A DNA stretch of 5,997 nucleotides from JBAPRR01 sp049281195 (GCA_049281195.1 JBAPRR010000044.1:1-5997); one strand, 5' to 3'. Positions 1 through 5,546 are shown, counted from the first letter of the stretch. Notes: a model not told the origin generated them from the letters alone. Made by a program: numbers and translations.

Positions 1-2
1 GC

Positions 3-110
3 CTCGGAGTCAGGCAGGCCACCATCACGTGGTCCACCGCATTCGGTGGTGCGCCGATCTTTGCAGTGGCTCCGGCTCCGGCTGAACAAGAGGCCCACAG
101 AGGCGACTAG
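3..110 (+). CDS. C-terminal end of a plus-strand gene entering from the left (tentative)
   Basis: An open plus-strand frame enters from the left edge and stops at TAG 108-110, giving 35 residues that end in ...PAEQEAHRGD. The piece has a hydrophobic stretch (residues about 7-24, ATITWSTAFGGAPIFAVAP) followed by a short charged tail, which would suit the last membrane segment or last beta strands of a protein. The stop lies two bases from the stop of the convergent minus-strand cyclic-nucleotide-binding gene, a compact tail-to-tail arrangement. The minus strand is also open here from 107 to the edge, so the coding direction is not certain. No family is recognisable from so short a piece. Confidence 0.35.
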   Translation, partial: LGVRQATITWSTAFGGAPIFAVAPAPAEQEAHRGD

Positions 111-112
111 TC

Positions 113-478
113 CTAACCGGAGTAAGAGTTGCCGTCGTGAGAACGAAGTCTCTCCGCCATGCTGGACATAACTTGAAGAGCGAACATCGGGGTTTCGGTC
201 ACCAGGTATAGAAAGGTCTGCCGGTCGATCACAGCCAACCTGGTGTCGGAGGCGGCAACGGCGGTGGCACTGCGACTGGTGGAGTCGATGATCGCCATCT
301 CACCGAAGGTATCGTCCACTCCGAGTTTGCGAATGAGGCCGCCGGGCATTCTCACTTCGACCTCTCCTTCGACGATCCCGAACATCTCGTCGCCCTCAGT
401 CCCTTCTTCGAAAATGATCGAGCCTGCAGGAACTTCACGGATCGTCTTGGCATTTATAAAGACACCCTTGACCTTCAC
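113..478 (-). CDS. Stand-alone cyclic nucleotide-binding (CRP-like) domain protein
   Basis: This 121-residue protein is one cyclic-nucleotide-binding domain (cNMP-binding / CAP effector fold) with almost nothing else. Residues 17-60 give the typical beta-roll pattern (VPAGSIIFEEGTEGDEMFGIVEGEVEV). Residues 58-73 form the phosphate-binding cassette, FGEMAIID..SRSATA, which keeps the Glu (E60) and Arg (R69) that hold ribose and phosphate in cAMP-binding members. A helix (about 98-113) closes the domain. There is no helix-turn-helix, kinase or channel part, so it is not a transcription factor by itself. It may be a cytosolic sensor acting through a partner. The start is GTG, chosen because GGAGG lies 7 nt upstream. 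It follows proS by 57 bases on the same strand and is probably read from the same transcript. The domain is clear; the ligand and partner are unknown. Confidence 0.88.
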   Translation of the reverse strand: MKVKGVFINAKTIREVPAGSIIFEEGTEGDEMFGIVEGEVEVRMPGGLIRKLGVDDTFGEMAIIDSTSRSATAVAASDTRLAVIDRQTFLYLVTETPMFALQVMSSMAERLRSHDGNSYSG

Positions 479-485
479 TGAAAAG

Positions 486-490
486 CCTCC
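486..490 (-). promoter_or_regulatory. Shine-Dalgarno of the cNMP-binding gene
   Basis: On the minus strand GGAGG stands 7 nt before the GTG at 478-476. It is the strongest ribosome-binding site in the left half of the window and it fixes the non-ATG start. Confidence 0.75.
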
Positions 491-535
491 GTAGTAAACG
501 AGATCTCCTGTCCCGCGGGCACCATATGCGCGTTT

Positions 536-2269
536 TCAGGCCAGCACATGCGATTCGATCCAAGCCCCAACTTCGCCCACAGAAAGGGTCTGTCCGGCCC
601 TACCCGCGTCGGTCCTGAGCTTGGCCTCGACACCGCCCTGCTCGATAGATCTTCTCGAGACCGTCAACTGCACCGGACAACCGATCAGCTCGGCATCGGC
701 GAACTGCACGCCGGGACGCTCCTGTCGGTCGTCGAGCAGGTACTCGATCCCGGCGGCTTCGAGCGCTTCGGCCACTTCCTCAGACCTGGACAGACCGTCT
801 TCGCCGAGTGCGCATATGTGCGCGGTGTAGGGCGCGATTGAGGAGGGCCACACGAGCCCGCGGTCGTCACGGTGTTCTTCTGCCACACATGCGAGAAGGC
901 GTCCCACTCCGATGCCGTAGGAGCCCATCACGATCGGCTTCTCGGCACCGTCCTCATCGAGGAACTTGGCATTCATCGCAGCCGAGTATTTGGTACCCAG
1001 CTTGAAGATGTTCCCCACTTCCACCGCACGCTCACTTCTGAGCGGCGACCGGCAAACGACGCATGGCTGGCCGTCTTCCACAGCTACCAGATCGAGCACG
1101 ATGTCGGGCTCGTAGTCGCGGTGAACATTGACGTTCTTAAGATGCCAGCCGGTCTCGTTGGCTCCAGATATGAGATTTGCGCTCTCAGCCACCAGGTCGT
1201 CGACGGCCACGATCGCCCGGTCGCCGACTCCGATCGGAGATGCATACCCGGGGACACAGCCGATGGACAGGATCTCCTCCGGTGTCATCGGGCGCAGCTC
1301 GGATGCCGACACCGCGTTGGCCAATTTTGTTTCGTTCAGTTGCATGTCTCCGCGTACCACGGCTACGACAAAGCGGTCGTCGGAAGTCGCCATGAAGACA
1401 GCTTTGGCGGTTCGTTCTTCACTAACACCGACAAGTCGTACGAGTTTTTCGATCGTGTCAGCGTCCGGCGTCTCCACCCGTTCGAGTGCCACAGGCTCTT
1501 CGGGTCCGATACCGGGTCTGGCGGACTGCGCCACCTGGCGGTTCTGCGCGTAACCGCATTCATCACACAAGACGATCGTGTCTTCGCCAACGGCATTCAG
1601 ATACATGAATTCGTGAGCCTCGCTCCCTCCCATCATCCCCACGTCGGAGGCCACTGCGATCGCAGGAAGTCCACATCTCCGAAAGATCTCCGTGTACGCC
1701 GCGTGGAGCCTGTTGTATTGCCGGTCCAATCCGGCCTCGTCGCGATCAAGCGTGTAAGCGTCCTTCATGGTGAATTCCCGCGTCCGGATCAGCCCCGCCC
1801 TCGGCCGGGGGTCATCACGGAACTTGATCTGGATCTGGTAGACGAGCTTCGGAAGTTGGCGCCACGAGTTGATCTCGCTCGCAGCCAGTGTGGCCACCAC
1901 CTCTTCATGGGTCATGGCAAGGACCATCGGACGGTCGCGGCGGTCGGCGAATCTTGCCAGCTCCGGTCCTATCGCCTGGTAGCGACCGCTGCGCTGCCAT
2001 ATCTCTGCGGGATTGGTCACCGGCATCGAGAGCTCTACCCCGCCGCTCGCATCCATCTCTTCGCGCAGGATCTGCTCGATCTTCCCCATTACCCGCCAGG
2101 CCAAAGGTAGATAGGAGAAGATCCCTTGCCCCAGCTGGCGGACGAACCCGGCCCGAAGCAGCAGCTGGTAACCGAGCGTTTCTGCTCCGGCCGGGGTCTC
2201 CCGGAGCGTCGTACCAATCAACCTCGACATCCTCATCCGGGCAAGGTTAAGACGTGGTCGATCAGTCAA
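536..2269 (-). CDS. proS: Prolyl-tRNA synthetase, bacterial type with editing insertion domain
   Basis: ProS (EC 6.1.1.15) charges tRNA-Pro with proline in the cytosol. The 577 residues match the long bacterial form. The class II catalytic core includes the T120-H-E-E element, motif 2 at 150-166 (FRDDPRPRAGLIRTREF) and motif 3 at 448-457 (MGSYGIGVGR). Between motifs 2 and 3 lies the YbaK-like INS domain (about 270-400) that hydrolyses Ala-tRNA-Pro; K289 in the ERTAKAVF stretch corresponds to the lysine essential for editing in E. coli. Two CxxC pairs (235-238 and 403-406) flank the insertion and may bind zinc. Residues about 480-577 are the anticodon-binding domain. The first codon TTG overlaps the previous stop (TTGA), which suggests translational coupling. 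Alignment with E. coli ProS (MRTSQY...) equally favours ATG at 2236-2234 (MRMSRL...), giving 566 residues. No good Shine-Dalgarno precedes either start. Confidence 0.97.
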   Translation of the reverse strand: MTDRPRLNLARMRMSRLIGTTLRETPAGAETLGYQLLLRAGFVRQLGQGIFSYLPLAWRVMGKIEQILREEMDASGGVELSMPVTNPAEIWQRSGRYQAIGPELARFADRRDRPMVLAMTHEEVVATLAASEINSWRQLPKLVYQIQIKFRDDPRPRAGLIRTREFTMKDAYTLDRDEAGLDRQYNRLHAAYTEIFRRCGLPAIAVASDVGMMGGSEAHEFMYLNAVGEDTIVLCDECGYAQNRQVAQSARPGIGPEEPVALERVETPDADTIEKLVRLVGVSEERTAKAVFMATSDDRFVVAVVRGDMQLNETKLANAVSASELRPMTPEEILSIGCVPGYASPIGVGDRAIVAVDDLVAESANLISGANETGWHLKNVNVHRDYEPDIVLDLVAVEDGQPCVVCRSPLRSERAVEVGNIFKLGTKYSAAMNAKFLDEDGAEKPIVMGSYGIGVGRLLACVAEEHRDDRGLVWPSSIAPYTAHICALGEDGLSRSEEVAEALEAAGIEYLLDDRQERPGVQFADAELIGCPVQLTVSRRSIEQGGVEAKLRTDAGRAGQTLSVGEVGAWIESHVLA

Positions 2270-2661
2270 GAATCCGGCTCTTCATAGAGGATGTCGTCTG
2301 CAGGCAGATTCACTACGGCGAATGCCCCACGTTCTTCCTCGCCAGGAAAGGCCAGCCGCAAGGTGGCCCGCTGCGGGGTGACCTCGGATACGACGAACCT
2401 GCGCCAGCGCCAAGCTTCATCCCCGGACCTCAGGTCCGTTCCCGGCTCGAGCGGCTCCGGGCTTCTGGCAAACCAGTCGCGTGAGATCGACGACAGACCG
2501 TCGGATTCGAGAAGGCGGTACACCTCGTGGAGCTCCATCACCGGACCGATCCGGTGACCCAGCAGGCTGAGTGGCTCGAATCCGCCCGGAGCCTCGACGA
2601 TGTACCCCACGCACTCAGAATCTTGCTCGCGTAGATGAGGTTCCTTGCGCTTGTGGGGCAT
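2266..2661 (-). CDS. Conserved-looking hypothetical protein upstream of proS
   Basis: This is a 131-residue soluble protein that I do not recognise. It has a basic N-terminus (MPHKRKEPHLRE), a middle part with helix-like stretches (about 43-65, MELHEVYRLLES...) and a C-terminal part that reads as alternating strands (RRFVVSEVTPQRATLRLAF, 87-105; GAFAVVNLPADDILYEE, 112-128). It has no signal peptide, membrane segment or cysteine pair. Its stop TGA (2268-2266) overlaps the TTG start of proS, and both lie in the same transcription unit, so a role coupled to ProS expression is possible but unproven. The ATG at 2661-2659 has no clear Shine-Dalgarno (CCTCGGG precedes it), so the start is uncertain. 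Codon use resembles its neighbours. Confidence 0.75.
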   Translation of the reverse strand: MPHKRKEPHLREQDSECVGYIVEAPGGFEPLSLLGHRIGPVMELHEVYRLLESDGLSSISRDWFARSPEPLEPGTDLRSGDEAWRWRRFVVSEVTPQRATLRLAFPGEEERGAFAVVNLPADDILYEEPDS

Positions 2662-2752
2662 CCCGAGGATGATCTCACGTCACAAAACACCTGATTCATT
2701 GCGTTCGCTCGTTCCACCTGTTGGTATGGGGCACCGAAGAAAGGAATGTGGA
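2662..2752. promoter_or_regulatory. Divergent intergenic region between the proS operon and the RDD gene
   Basis: The 91 bases between two divergent starts should hold the promoters of both units. On the plus strand TTGCGT (2699-2704), a 17-bp spacer and TGGTAT (2722-2727) preceded by TG at 2719-2720 make a weak extended -10 promoter. Its predicted start near 2734 would give a short leader holding the Shine-Dalgarno at 2738-2745. On the minus strand I see no convincing -35/-10 pair. Confidence 0.35.
2738..2745 (+). promoter_or_regulatory. Shine-Dalgarno deciding the RDD-protein start
   Basis: AGAAAGGA ends 7 nt before the ATG at 2753. It argues against the longer reading that opens at 2645, which would place 36 unlikely residues in front of the proline-rich segment. 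Confidence 0.65.
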
Positions 2753-3310
2753 ATGACCCAACCTCCCCCCGATTGGTCGAACCAGCAACCGCCGGTTGGG
2801 CCTCCTCCTTATGCGCAGGCGCCCCCTCCACCATTTCCGGCGGCTCCTCCCCCTCCTGGCTATCCCTACGGTCAGCCGGGGGCACCGGTTGCGCCTCCGG
2901 GCACCCACTTCGATCCTCAGAGCGGACTCTTCCTTCCGGACGGGACCGAGCTCGCGAGTGTCGGACGAAGGATCGGGGCTTTCTTCCTCGCCATCCCGCT
3001 GTCGATCGTCACGCTCGGCATCGGCTACCTGATCTGGGGACTGATCATTTGGAACCGAGGTCAGACCCCGACGTACCAGGTGCTCGGGATGCGCTGCTGG
3101 AGACCGGAGACGCGACAGGTCGCAGGCTTCTGGTGGATGGCTCTGCGCAACATCATCGGTCGCATCGCCGAGGGGATCTTGAGCCTTATAACGCTATTGA
3201 TCTCGTTCATCTTGTTCGTGACCCGGGCGGACCGTCAGTGTCTTCACGACCTGATCGCTGGAACCGTCGTACTCTCGGATCCCAACAAGGTGCTGGAAGG
3301 GCGGACTTAA
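2753..3310 (+). CDS. RDD-family membrane protein with proline-rich N-terminus
   Basis: The protein has 185 residues. Residues 1-52 are a proline/glycine/tyrosine-rich cytosolic tail (MTQPPPDWSN, then PPPP runs), a common decoration on actinobacterial membrane proteins. The membrane part starts at about 68 (ASVGRRIGAFFLAIPL) with one long or two short hydrophobic segments to residue 100, and a further segment at about 140-157 (EGILSLITLLISFILFVT). The ending RQCLHDLIAGTVVL (161-174) is the diagnostic C-terminal signature of the RDD family. The first RDD arginines are present (R72, R73), but the aspartate normally found inside the first membrane helix is not obvious, as the helix reads IGAFFLAIPLSIV. 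Family members are proposed transporters or ion exchangers, but most have no tested function. The start was chosen by the Shine-Dalgarno. The gene converges on the lipoprotein with a 23-base gap. Confidence 0.9.
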   Translation: MTQPPPDWSNQQPPVGPPPYAQAPPPPFPAAPPPPGYPYGQPGAPVAPPGTHFDPQSGLFLPDGTELASVGRRIGAFFLAIPLSIVTLGIGYLIWGLIIWNRGQTPTYQVLGMRCWRPETRQVAGFWWMALRNIIGRIAEGILSLITLLISFILFVTRADRQCLHDLIAGTVVLSDPNKVLEGRT

Positions 3311-3333
3311 TCCGGTCCTTCCCAGAACTCGAA

Positions 3334-4509
3334 TCAGCCCGGCGGAACCTGCCAGTCAACGAGGTTGCGACTCCTGGCGATGCCGATTTCGGCATGTCCC
3401 CAGCCGCCGAATTGTGAAAGCTCATCACTTCCGGCATAAAGAAGGTAGTAGTAGCCGTCGGTGGTCGATGCATTGCAAAGGAAGGACGCGTTCGCCCATT
3501 CGTAGGTGACGCTGGAGATCCCAGCTCCGGAATCCCACCCAGCTTTTGGTACCGCCAACTCATAGCCGCCGGTCCACTTGAGCCACCCAGAGGCTTTGTC
3601 GGGATTGCCTGAGAGCTTGAACAGCCACGGTTGATCCAGAAGGTTGGAGGTCGCCATGAGGTGCCACGCGCCTTCAATGTTTAAGAACTCATATCTCTCC
3701 ACGGTGTCTCCGTTAACGACGATGTCAGGCTTTCCGATGTACTGCCAAGGACCTTCGAGTGACCCGTTCGGAGACCACGCGATCTCGAACGCCTGTTGAG
3801 AACCTTCGAGTCCAGCCTTGTATCCGAGAATCAATCCGTTTGCGGTCCATGCGAGCGAGCCGTCGATCATTCGATCGCCTGGGGCCGTTGCTAATGACTG
3901 TGCTAGTGGATGCGGCGCGCTCCACTTCACAAAGTCATCGGTGGTCCGGTAGTAGAGGCGATCCTGATCTCCATTCCTCTGCCCGGGATCAGATTGATAC
4001 GTAACGACAAAGTCACCCTGTGGATTCTGAACAAGTTGAGGACCGGCCACGCCCAGCGCTCCTGACTGGGCGGGCCAAGGATCCGGTTGTGTCCAGGTGA
4101 CCATGTCCGGACTCGACGACGTGGCGATATCCCAGTACACGCCACCGGGAACGGATGGATCATTTCGAACGTAGCTGAAGATCATGTGCCACCTGTTACC
4201 GAACCAGACCATCACCTGATCCTTCTCACCCGCGTCAGGCGTGGACAGGATGGGGTTCTGGAGGTCGGACCAATCGATGGTCGGATGAGCACTGCCCGCG
4301 ACGATGCAGTCGTGGTCTGCTCCTAGTACGTAAGCGGCGGACTTGGGGGCGGACCCTTGCTTCGCCGGGGCGCTGTTCGGTGACGTGGTGGAGCAGCCGC
4401 TCAGCGCGATTGGGATCACCAGCAAGGCGGCACATCGAAGTAAGCCTTTCGAGGTCGTTCTCACGACCTCGAAATGTATATGGGTAGCGGTCTGTTCCCT
4501 AAGAGCCAT
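3334..4509 (-). CDS. Secreted lipoprotein, probable GH43-like five-bladed beta-propeller
   Basis: The 391-residue reading has a lipoprotein signal: basic n-region, hydrophobic core LLRCAALLVIPIA and lipobox L-S-G-C with Cys39. A Ser/Ala/Pro linker (40-58) follows. The rest has repeated blade-like units with the Trp/Asp rhythm of GH32/43-type propellers: DQVMVWFGNRWHMIFS (98-113), WDIATSSSPDMVTWTQ (126-141), RLYYRTTDDFVKWS (184-197) and EIGIARSRNLVDW (374-386). D98, D216 (MIDGSLAW) and E274 or E279 (YEFLNIEGAWHLM) stand where GH43 enzymes carry their three acidic residues. If so, it may act on a polysaccharide outside the cell, but substrate and activity cannot be read from sequence. The ATG at 4509 has no Shine-Dalgarno. 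GTG at 4464-4462 would give a typical 23-residue signal peptide and places the start inside a strong palindrome. Either start is possible. Confidence 0.8.
   Translation of the reverse strand: MALREQTATHIHFEVVRTTSKGLLRCAALLVIPIALSGCSTTSPNSAPAKQGSAPKSAAYVLGADHDCIVAGSAHPTIDWSDLQNPILSTPDAGEKDQVMVWFGNRWHMIFSYVRNDPSVPGGVYWDIATSSSPDMVTWTQPDPWPAQSGALGVAGPQLVQNPQGDFVVTYQSDPGQRNGDQDRLYYRTTDDFVKWSAPHPLAQSLATAPGDRMIDGSLAWTANGLILGYKAGLEGSQQAFEIAWSPNGSLEGPWQYIGKPDIVVNGDTVERYEFLNIEGAWHLMATSNLLDQPWLFKLSGNPDKASGWLKWTGGYELAVPKAGWDSGAGISSVTYEWANASFLCNASTTDGYYYLLYAGSDELSQFGGWGHAEIGIARSRNLVDWQVPPG
4447..4474. promoter_or_regulatory. Perfect 12-bp inverted repeat at the lipoprotein start: operator or hairpin
   Basis: The arms TTTCGAGGTCGT (4447-4458) and ACGACCTCGAAA (4463-4474) are perfect reverse complements around a 4-nt spacer (4459-4462). 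They overlap codons 13-21 of the long lipoprotein reading. On the minus strand TACATT (4478-4473) or TATACA (4480-4475) lies just upstream as a possible -10, which would put the transcription start inside the repeat, a few bases before the GTG at 4464. A repressor site over a near-leaderless start is therefore one reading. A hairpin hiding the start codon is the other. Confidence 0.5.
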
Positions 4510-4514
4510 GCGGC

Positions 4515-4655
4515 ATGCTGCTTTCGTATTCGATGTCCATTGCGGTTTGGCTGATGAGTGGGGCGATGGTCCCGGACGCCGATGGGGACGAGCGGGCGCG
4601 TCGTCGGGCGGCCCGCGAGTTGATCGGCCGCTACCAGAGCAAGGCGCTGGGCTGA
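4515..4655 (+). CDS. Possible 46-residue membrane-anchored peptide or gene remnant
   Basis: This plus-strand reading starts ATG 4515 and stops TGA 4653-4655. It has a hydrophobic N-terminus (MLLSYSMSIAVWLMSGAMV) and a highly charged tail (DADGDERARRRAARELIGRY). AAGAG lies 9 nt before the ATG, a weak ribosome site. Directly after the stop, the next plus-strand frame continues with a sensible-looking IHHYLMVAKEL to a stop at 4688-4690, so this may be a frameshifted remnant of a longer protein. I recognise no family, and the reading may be chance. Confidence 0.2.
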   Translation: MLLSYSMSIAVWLMSGAMVPDADGDERARRRAARELIGRYQSKALG

Positions 4656-4927
4656 TTCACCACTACCTGATGGTGGCCAAGGAACTGTGAAGTTCTGCTG
4701 TCAGCGGCCCGATCAGGCCGCGGCCGTTTGGAGTTCGTCCGGGAGCGCAATGATGAACCCGATTGGTGGAGCAGAGCACTCCTCGGCAGCGACGGAGCTG
4801 AGAAACACAATGCTCAGCGGTGCTTAGCGTCCATCTCACCGATACTCTGCTCTTGCACGCAACCCGAGCGTGGTACGGATCCAGGCGTCTGACCTTCTCC
4901 GAAAGTTGGACGTCCACCTAACAGTCT

Positions 4928-4932
4928 GGAGG
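4928..4932 (+). promoter_or_regulatory. Shine-Dalgarno for the TTG-started HicA-like gene
   Basis: GGAGG lies 5 nt before TTG 4938-4940. There is no in-frame ATG or GTG near the start of this gene, so the site decides a TTG start. Confidence 0.75.
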
Positions 4933-4937
4933 CTGAA

Positions 4938-5207
4938 TTGACAGAAGATGGCAAGCTGGACTCCCATCATCAGGCAACGGTGGAGAAGATTTTCGGACAT
5001 CCGGTCAGCCACAACATCGAGTGGCACGACGTGTTGTCGCTCCTCGAAGGCGTTGGCACCGTCACAAGGGAGCACGACGGCCGCTTCACTGTGACATTGG
5101 GATCCGAGACTCAGACGTTCGATGCCCCGCGACATGACGACATCAACGAGCAGCAGGTCGTCGATCTTCGGCGGATGCTCAAAGGGGCCGGCTTCGGACC
5201 CAAGTGA
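4938..5207 (+). CDS. Small HicA-like (dsRBD-fold) protein, solitary
   Basis: This protein of 89 residues resembles a small family of bacterial proteins with the layout of HicA/YcfA mRNA interferases: a first helix (about 27-38, IEWHDVLSLLEGV), a three-stranded sheet (39-63, GTVTREHDGRFTVTLGSETQTFD) and a last helix (70-86, NEQQVVDLRRMLKGAGF). HicA toxins have a catalytic His on the sheet in a G-S-H-H context. Here the equivalent region reads R-E-H46-D-G-R-F, and the later H66 in PRHDD matches the position after the third strand in HicA. No HicB antitoxin gene follows or precedes it, so it should not be called a toxin. Such stand-alone forms are frequent and uncharacterised. The gene ends 57 bases before the tRNA-Cys fragment, on what appears to be the chromosomal side of the attachment site. 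Confidence 0.8.
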   Translation: MTEDGKLDSHHQATVEKIFGHPVSHNIEWHDVLSLLEGVGTVTREHDGRFTVTLGSETQTFDAPRHDDINEQQVVDLRRMLKGAGFGPK

Positions 5208-5264
5208 GAAACGTCAGGAACGATGGATGCCAGCGGTGGAACCGTTCTGGTGGAATGGAATGGA
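5208..5264. other. Spacer with imperfect hairpin and TGGAA repeats
   Basis: An imperfect stem-loop CCAG-CGGT / ACCG-TT-CTGG (5230-5250) follows the HicA-like stop by 22 bases but has no T-run, so it is at best a weak terminator. It is followed by a short run of TGGAA-like units (5251-5268) that leads into the CCA end of the tRNA fragment. Confidence 0.35.
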
Positions 5265-5307
5265 TGGAGCCCCCGGCAGGAATCGAACCCGCAACCTGGT
5301 GGTTTGC
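5265..5307 (-). other. 3' half of tRNA-Cys(GCA): displaced attachment site of an integrated element
   Basis: Read on the minus strand, the 43 bases fit tRNA positions 34-76 without a gap: anticodon GCA (5307-5305), AA, 3' anticodon stem CCACC (5302-5298), variable AGGTT, T stem GCGGG, T loop TTCGATT, T stem CCTGC (one G-U pair with the other side), acceptor strand CGGGGGC, discriminator T73 and encoded CCA (5267-5265). Anticodon GCA with U73 identifies cysteine. The base before G34 is G instead of the invariant T33, and no partner for the anticodon stem (GGTGG) or acceptor strand (GCCCCCG) occurs at the proper place, so the 5' half is missing and this is not a functional tRNA. A 3' half beginning at the anticodon loop is what tyrosine-recombinase integration leaves at the distal end of the inserted element. 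The element side is to the right. Confidence 0.85.
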
Positions 5308-5363
5308 CTAAGACCGTCTGATGGACACTCCTTTGACCAGCCAGGATGCGAGAAAGACGAGGT

Positions 5364-5417
5364 CGTTGCCAAGGGTTGCCAATAGGACCTGGTGACCGCT
5401 GGCGACCCCGAATGACC
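5364..5417 (+). repeat. Helically phased short direct repeats beside the att site
   Basis: GTTGCCAA occurs twice exactly 10 bp apart (5365-5372, 5375-5382). GACC then recurs at 5386, 5394, 5404 and 5414, with steps of 8, 10 and 10 bp. The phasing presents the units on one face of the helix. These could be arm-type integrase sites, but no protein is known here. Confidence 0.4.
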
Positions 5418-5465
5418 GTCTTTGCCCGTCCGGTCGCGCCCGAGATCGCGCCCACCACGGAACTC

Positions 5466-5484
5466 GGGCCCCCTAGCAGGGCCC
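5466..5484. repeat. GGGCCC stem-loop
   Basis: GGGCCC at 5466-5471 and again at 5479-5484 pair across a 7-nt loop (CCTAGCA). No T-run follows on either strand, so it does not look like an intrinsic terminator. Confidence 0.35.
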
Positions 5485-5505
5485 ATGTATCGGCACTGGA
5501 AGAGT

Positions 5506-5546
5506 GATCCGCTAGGGCGTCTCGGGTCTTCAAAGGTCCGCGGATC
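5506..5546. repeat. GATCCGC/GCGGATC inverted repeat ahead of the partial coding region
   Basis: Seven-base perfect arms (5506-5512 and 5540-5546) enclose 27 bases; allowing one bulged C the pairing extends to GTG/CAC at the ends. The repeat ends six bases before the likely TTG start at 5553, where a regulator could bind, but nothing proves it. Confidence 0.3.

Larger units (their letters stand above)
4510..4937. other. Gene-poor stretch between lipoprotein and HicA-like gene
   Basis: No convincing gene fills these 428 bases. They contain a 46-codon plus-strand reading (4515-4655, listed separately), a small GC stem GCGGCC/GGCCGC with a 6-nt loop (4704-4721) without a T-run, and a 6-bp inverted repeat GCTGAG/CTCAGC around 10 bases (4797-4818). 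The second arm overlaps a 10-bp imperfect tandem repeat (TGCTCAGCGG then TGCTTAGCGT, 4811-4830). Promoters for the flanking divergent genes should lie here, but I cannot point to a clear one for the HicA-like gene. Confidence 0.5.

Noticed and set aside
34..49. CCACCG/CGGTGG hairpin with a 4-nt loop as terminator of the cNMP gene
   Set aside because: The stem is perfect but only 6 bp, has no T-run, lies more than 60 bases past the stop and is inside the probable convergent gene.
872..2110. A 412-codon plus-strand reading opposite proS
   Set aside because: It is the shadow of proS. It is rich in His, Arg and Ser in no family pattern, while proS has full motifs.
3311..3333. Bidirectional terminator between the converging RDD and lipoprotein genes
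   Set aside because: The 23 bases contain no inverted repeat and no T-run.
2746..3417. A 223-codon plus-strand reading overlapping the RDD gene in another frame
   Set aside because: The RDD frame carries membrane segments, the family signature and a Shine-Dalgarno; this frame is low-complexity Arg/Ser-rich.
4663..4917. An 84-codon minus-strand reading in the gene-poor stretch
   Set aside because: No Shine-Dalgarno, no family resemblance and an Arg/Cys-rich composition typical of chance readings; kept as non-coding.
4906..4925. TTGGAC and TAACAG as a promoter for the HicA-like gene
   Set aside because: The boxes are only 7 bases apart, far from the 16-18 needed.
5234..5453. CRISPR-like array from the short repeats around 5365-5453
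   Set aside because: Units are 4-8 bp with irregular 8-12 bp steps; there are no 25-40 bp repeats with unique spacers.
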